From assembly GCA_013815395.1 (NCBI GenBank), contig JACDGH010000137.1:1-7041 (forward strand): DNA of 7,041 nt, written 5' to 3'. Below, piece by piece: positions 5,842 to 7,041 of the stretch. Within the stretch, counting starts at the first letter, position 1. Each line of letters opens with the position of its first letter. This DNA is from Parachlamydiaceae bacterium. Lineage in GTDB: Bacteria > Chlamydiota > Chlamydiia > Chlamydiales > Parachlamydiaceae. The translations under genes and the position numbers were made by a program. The notes beneath the pieces were generated by a model that was given only the letters and a program-made list of their open reading frames with translations, ran no database searches and was not told where the DNA came from.

Positions 5842-6372
5842 ATGGATAACTGGCCACACGCACCTTTACATAAGACTCTAGTCAGCGGAACTTACATGGT
5901 TACTGCCGGTACCTACAATAAAGTACTTCATTTTCATACACCGGATCGATTGCAATTTCTTCACGACACACTATTGGAACTCTGTAAGATCTATAATTGG
6001 CAACTTCAAGCCTGGGCAGTTCTTTCCAATCACTATCACTTTGTCGCACAATCACCCCAAGATCCCAAAAATCTTTCGGGATTAATATCTCAAATTCATG
6101 TGACCACTGCAAAATACGTAAATGCTGCCGATCAAACCCCAAATCGCAAAGTATGGTGGCAATACTGGGATAGTCGTATTACATACCAATATTCTTATCT
6201 TGCCAGATTAAATTATGTAAATCAAAACCCGGTAAAACATGGTTTAGTCGGAGATGCTATTGAATATCCATGGTGTTCTGCAAACTGGTTTCAAAAAAGC
6301 TCTCCAACATCATTTTGTAAAACGGTAAGTAGTTTTAAGATTGATACTGTCAAGGTAATGGACGACTTCTAA
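5842..6372 (+). CDS. REP-associated tyrosine transposase (RAYT, Y1/HUH family)
   Basis: 176-residue single-domain protein related to IS200/IS605 TnpA. Such proteins nick single-stranded DNA at REP hairpins through a covalent tyrosine link. The HUH metal-binding motif is H64-Y65-H66 in LSNHYHFVAQ. The catalytic tyrosine is best placed at Y125 in LNYVNQNPVKHGLV, a stretch typical of RAYTs. WWQYWDSRI at 105-113 and EYPWCSANW at 141-149 are also family-like. The length fits this family, and all key residues are present. The ATG at 5842 is forced: an in-frame stop lies only 7 bases upstream (5833-5835), and there is no ribosome site. An inverted REP pair begins 6 bases after the stop, the likely substrate. 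Partial copies of the gene flank it on both sides. It looks intact, but low expression is likely. Confidence 0.9.
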   Translation: MDNWPHAPLHKTLVSGTYMVTAGTYNKVLHFHTPDRLQFLHDTLLELCKIYNWQLQAWAVLSNHYHFVAQSPQDPKNLSGLISQIHVTTAKYVNAADQTPNRKVWWQYWDSRITYQYSYLARLNYVNQNPVKHGLVGDAIEYPWCSANWFQKSSPTSFCKTVSSFKIDTVKVMDDF

Positions 6373-6378
6373 TGCGGA

Positions 6379-6516
6379 AGTAAAGCGCAGCAGGAGCTGC
6401 GCACTCCAAGCGCGTTGCGTAGAAAAAATGTTACTGACCTTTAAAGTGCTTTTGAAGCTGAATGCTCTTTTACTACGCAAAGCGCTTGGAGTGCGCAGCT
6501 CCTGCTGCGCTTTGCT
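6379..6516. repeat. Inverted REP pair, copy 2 (BIME-like)
   Basis: Two 49-base arms (6379-6427 and 6468-6516) around a 40-base loop. By my count 46 Watson-Crick pairs, one T-G and two mismatches (G6414/A6481 and A6423/A6472). Each arm contains the smaller hairpin GCGCAGC/GCTGCGC (6385-6402 in the left arm, loop AGGA). Arm and loop lengths are identical to copy 1. The pair sits 6 bases after the intact RAYT stop and is the likely cognate site of that transposase. Confidence 0.9.
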
Positions 6517-6804
6517 AAAAAGTCATCGATAGTTCATTCAATACTCTATTTAAGTTTTCAAAATTGGAAATATGGTAGGCATTCCCTACGTATCTCATTA
6601 TTATACTCCTCAAAGCAGAAGTAGAATTAAAGGGGGGTTGCATCAATCCGATCTTACAGCCGCATTCAAACTACTTCTAAATCAAACCGACTAAAAAAAA
6701 ACCGCCACCCACGAATGCCACACAAAGAAAAAATTACCAGAACATTCACAAGCAAGAATTATTTAGGAGTTTTCTTTGCAAGATGCAAGCGGTCTTGACA
6801 ACAA
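6517..6804 (+). repeat. Conserved tail of the RAYT/REP block, copy 2
   Basis: Second copy of the tail at 5340-5652. It is shorter by one block of about 17 bases and otherwise well aligned. It ends where RAYT-internal sequence restarts at 6805, with microhomology ATT shared between tail end and RAYT. No protein gene is supported here. Confidence 0.8.
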
Positions 6805-6999
6805 ATTACATACCAATATTCTTATCTTGCCAGATTAAATTATGTAAATCAAAACCCGGTAAAACATGGTTTAGTCGGAGATGCTATTGAATATCCATGG
6901 GGTTCTGCAAACTGGTTTCAAAAAAACTCTCCAACATCATTTTGTAAAACGGTAAGTAGTTTTAAGACCGATACAGTCAAGGTAATGGACGACTTCTAA
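6805..6999 (+). pseudogene. RAYT 3' fragment, copy 3
   Basis: Corresponds to codons 113-176 of the intact RAYT and retains the catalytic-tyrosine motif and the stop (6997-6999). It lacks the HUH motif and any start; a TGA lies in frame at 6796-6798. Visible changes include Cys to Gly in EYPWCSANW, Ser to Asn in QKSSPTS and Ile to Thr in FKIDTV. Non-functional as a protein. Confidence 0.88.
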
Positions 7000-7032
7000 T
7001 GCGGAAGCAAAGCGCAGCAGGAGCTGCGCACT
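7000..7032. repeat. Partial left REP arm, copy 3
   Basis: Follows the copy-3 RAYT stop exactly as in the other copies and includes the inner hairpin GCGCAGC/GCTGCGC. It matches to GCGCACT (end 7032), then changes to unrelated sequence in the last nine bases. The right arm is either lost or lies beyond the window. Confidence 0.75.
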
Positions 7033-7041
7033 GCTATGAGT

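Larger units (their letters stand above)
6178..7041 (+). repeat. 627-bp direct tandem duplication of RAYT 3' part plus REP block
   Basis: Sequence from 6178 restarts at 6805 and follows at a constant offset of 627 bases to at least 7032 without indels. Only a few substitutions separate the copies, so it is fairly recent. The unit covers RAYT codon 113 to stop, the REP pair and the tail. The second copy departs from the first at 7033 (GCTATGAGT instead of CCAAGCG). Confidence 0.88.

Noticed and set aside
5151..7041. A CRISPR array suggested by repeated palindromic blocks.
   Set aside because: The repeats are about 140-bp inverted pairs tied to RAYT 3' ends, not short regularly spaced direct repeats with unique spacers, and no cas gene is present.

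Overview
The window looks like a chromosomal segment of an environmental, amoeba-associated chlamydia (order Parachlamydiales; genus not resolvable by eye). The best evidence is the HU/IHF-like protein at 659-1021. Its MTKKKLI start, the HPN.VR..IQ.FLDKMTD stretch, the LEFRDFGV motif and the GRNPK-to-FTPGK run match my memory of the distinctive chlamydial HU protein. TyrS and RpiA are compatible with this. The AT-rich composition, repeated REP-type hairpins and a REP-associated transposase fit Parachlamydiaceae better than the streamlined Chlamydiaceae.

Layout. (1) Positions 1-2387, minus strand: tyrS, then the HU-like gene, then an unrecognised gene that runs off the window. The HU stop and the next start overlap as TAATG, so the two are probably translationally coupled. 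(2) Positions 2594-3658, plus strand: a small, very basic protein of unknown function, 18 bases ahead of rpiA, probably one transcript. (3) Positions 3888-4000: an intact tRNA-Asn(GUU) with a perfect 12-bp intrinsic terminator. (4) Positions 4001-7041: an accessory, rearranged region. It holds one intact unrecognised gene for a probable exported protein (4092-5048, minus), an intact RAYT/Y1 transposase gene (5842-6372), two or three broken RAYT pieces, two large inverted REP pairs with 49-base arms plus the start of a third, and a decayed second copy of the 3' half of tRNA-Asn with its terminator (5726-5806).

The accessory region has a readable history. Two blocks share one order: tRNA-Asn 3' half, terminator, RAYT sequence, RAYT 3' end, REP pair, conserved tail. 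In block 1 (3918-5725) most of the RAYT gene is absent and the unknown exported-protein gene sits in its place. In block 2 (5726 onward) the RAYT is intact. A 627-bp direct tandem duplication then repeats the 3' part of RAYT and the following REP to the window end. No integrase is visible, so any integrative element is a remnant or was moved by recombination or by the RAYT.

The core genes (translation, nucleoid structure, pentose phosphate metabolism) are ordinary. The most interesting material is the tRNA-linked duplication, the covarying REP stem and the cargo-like unknown gene.
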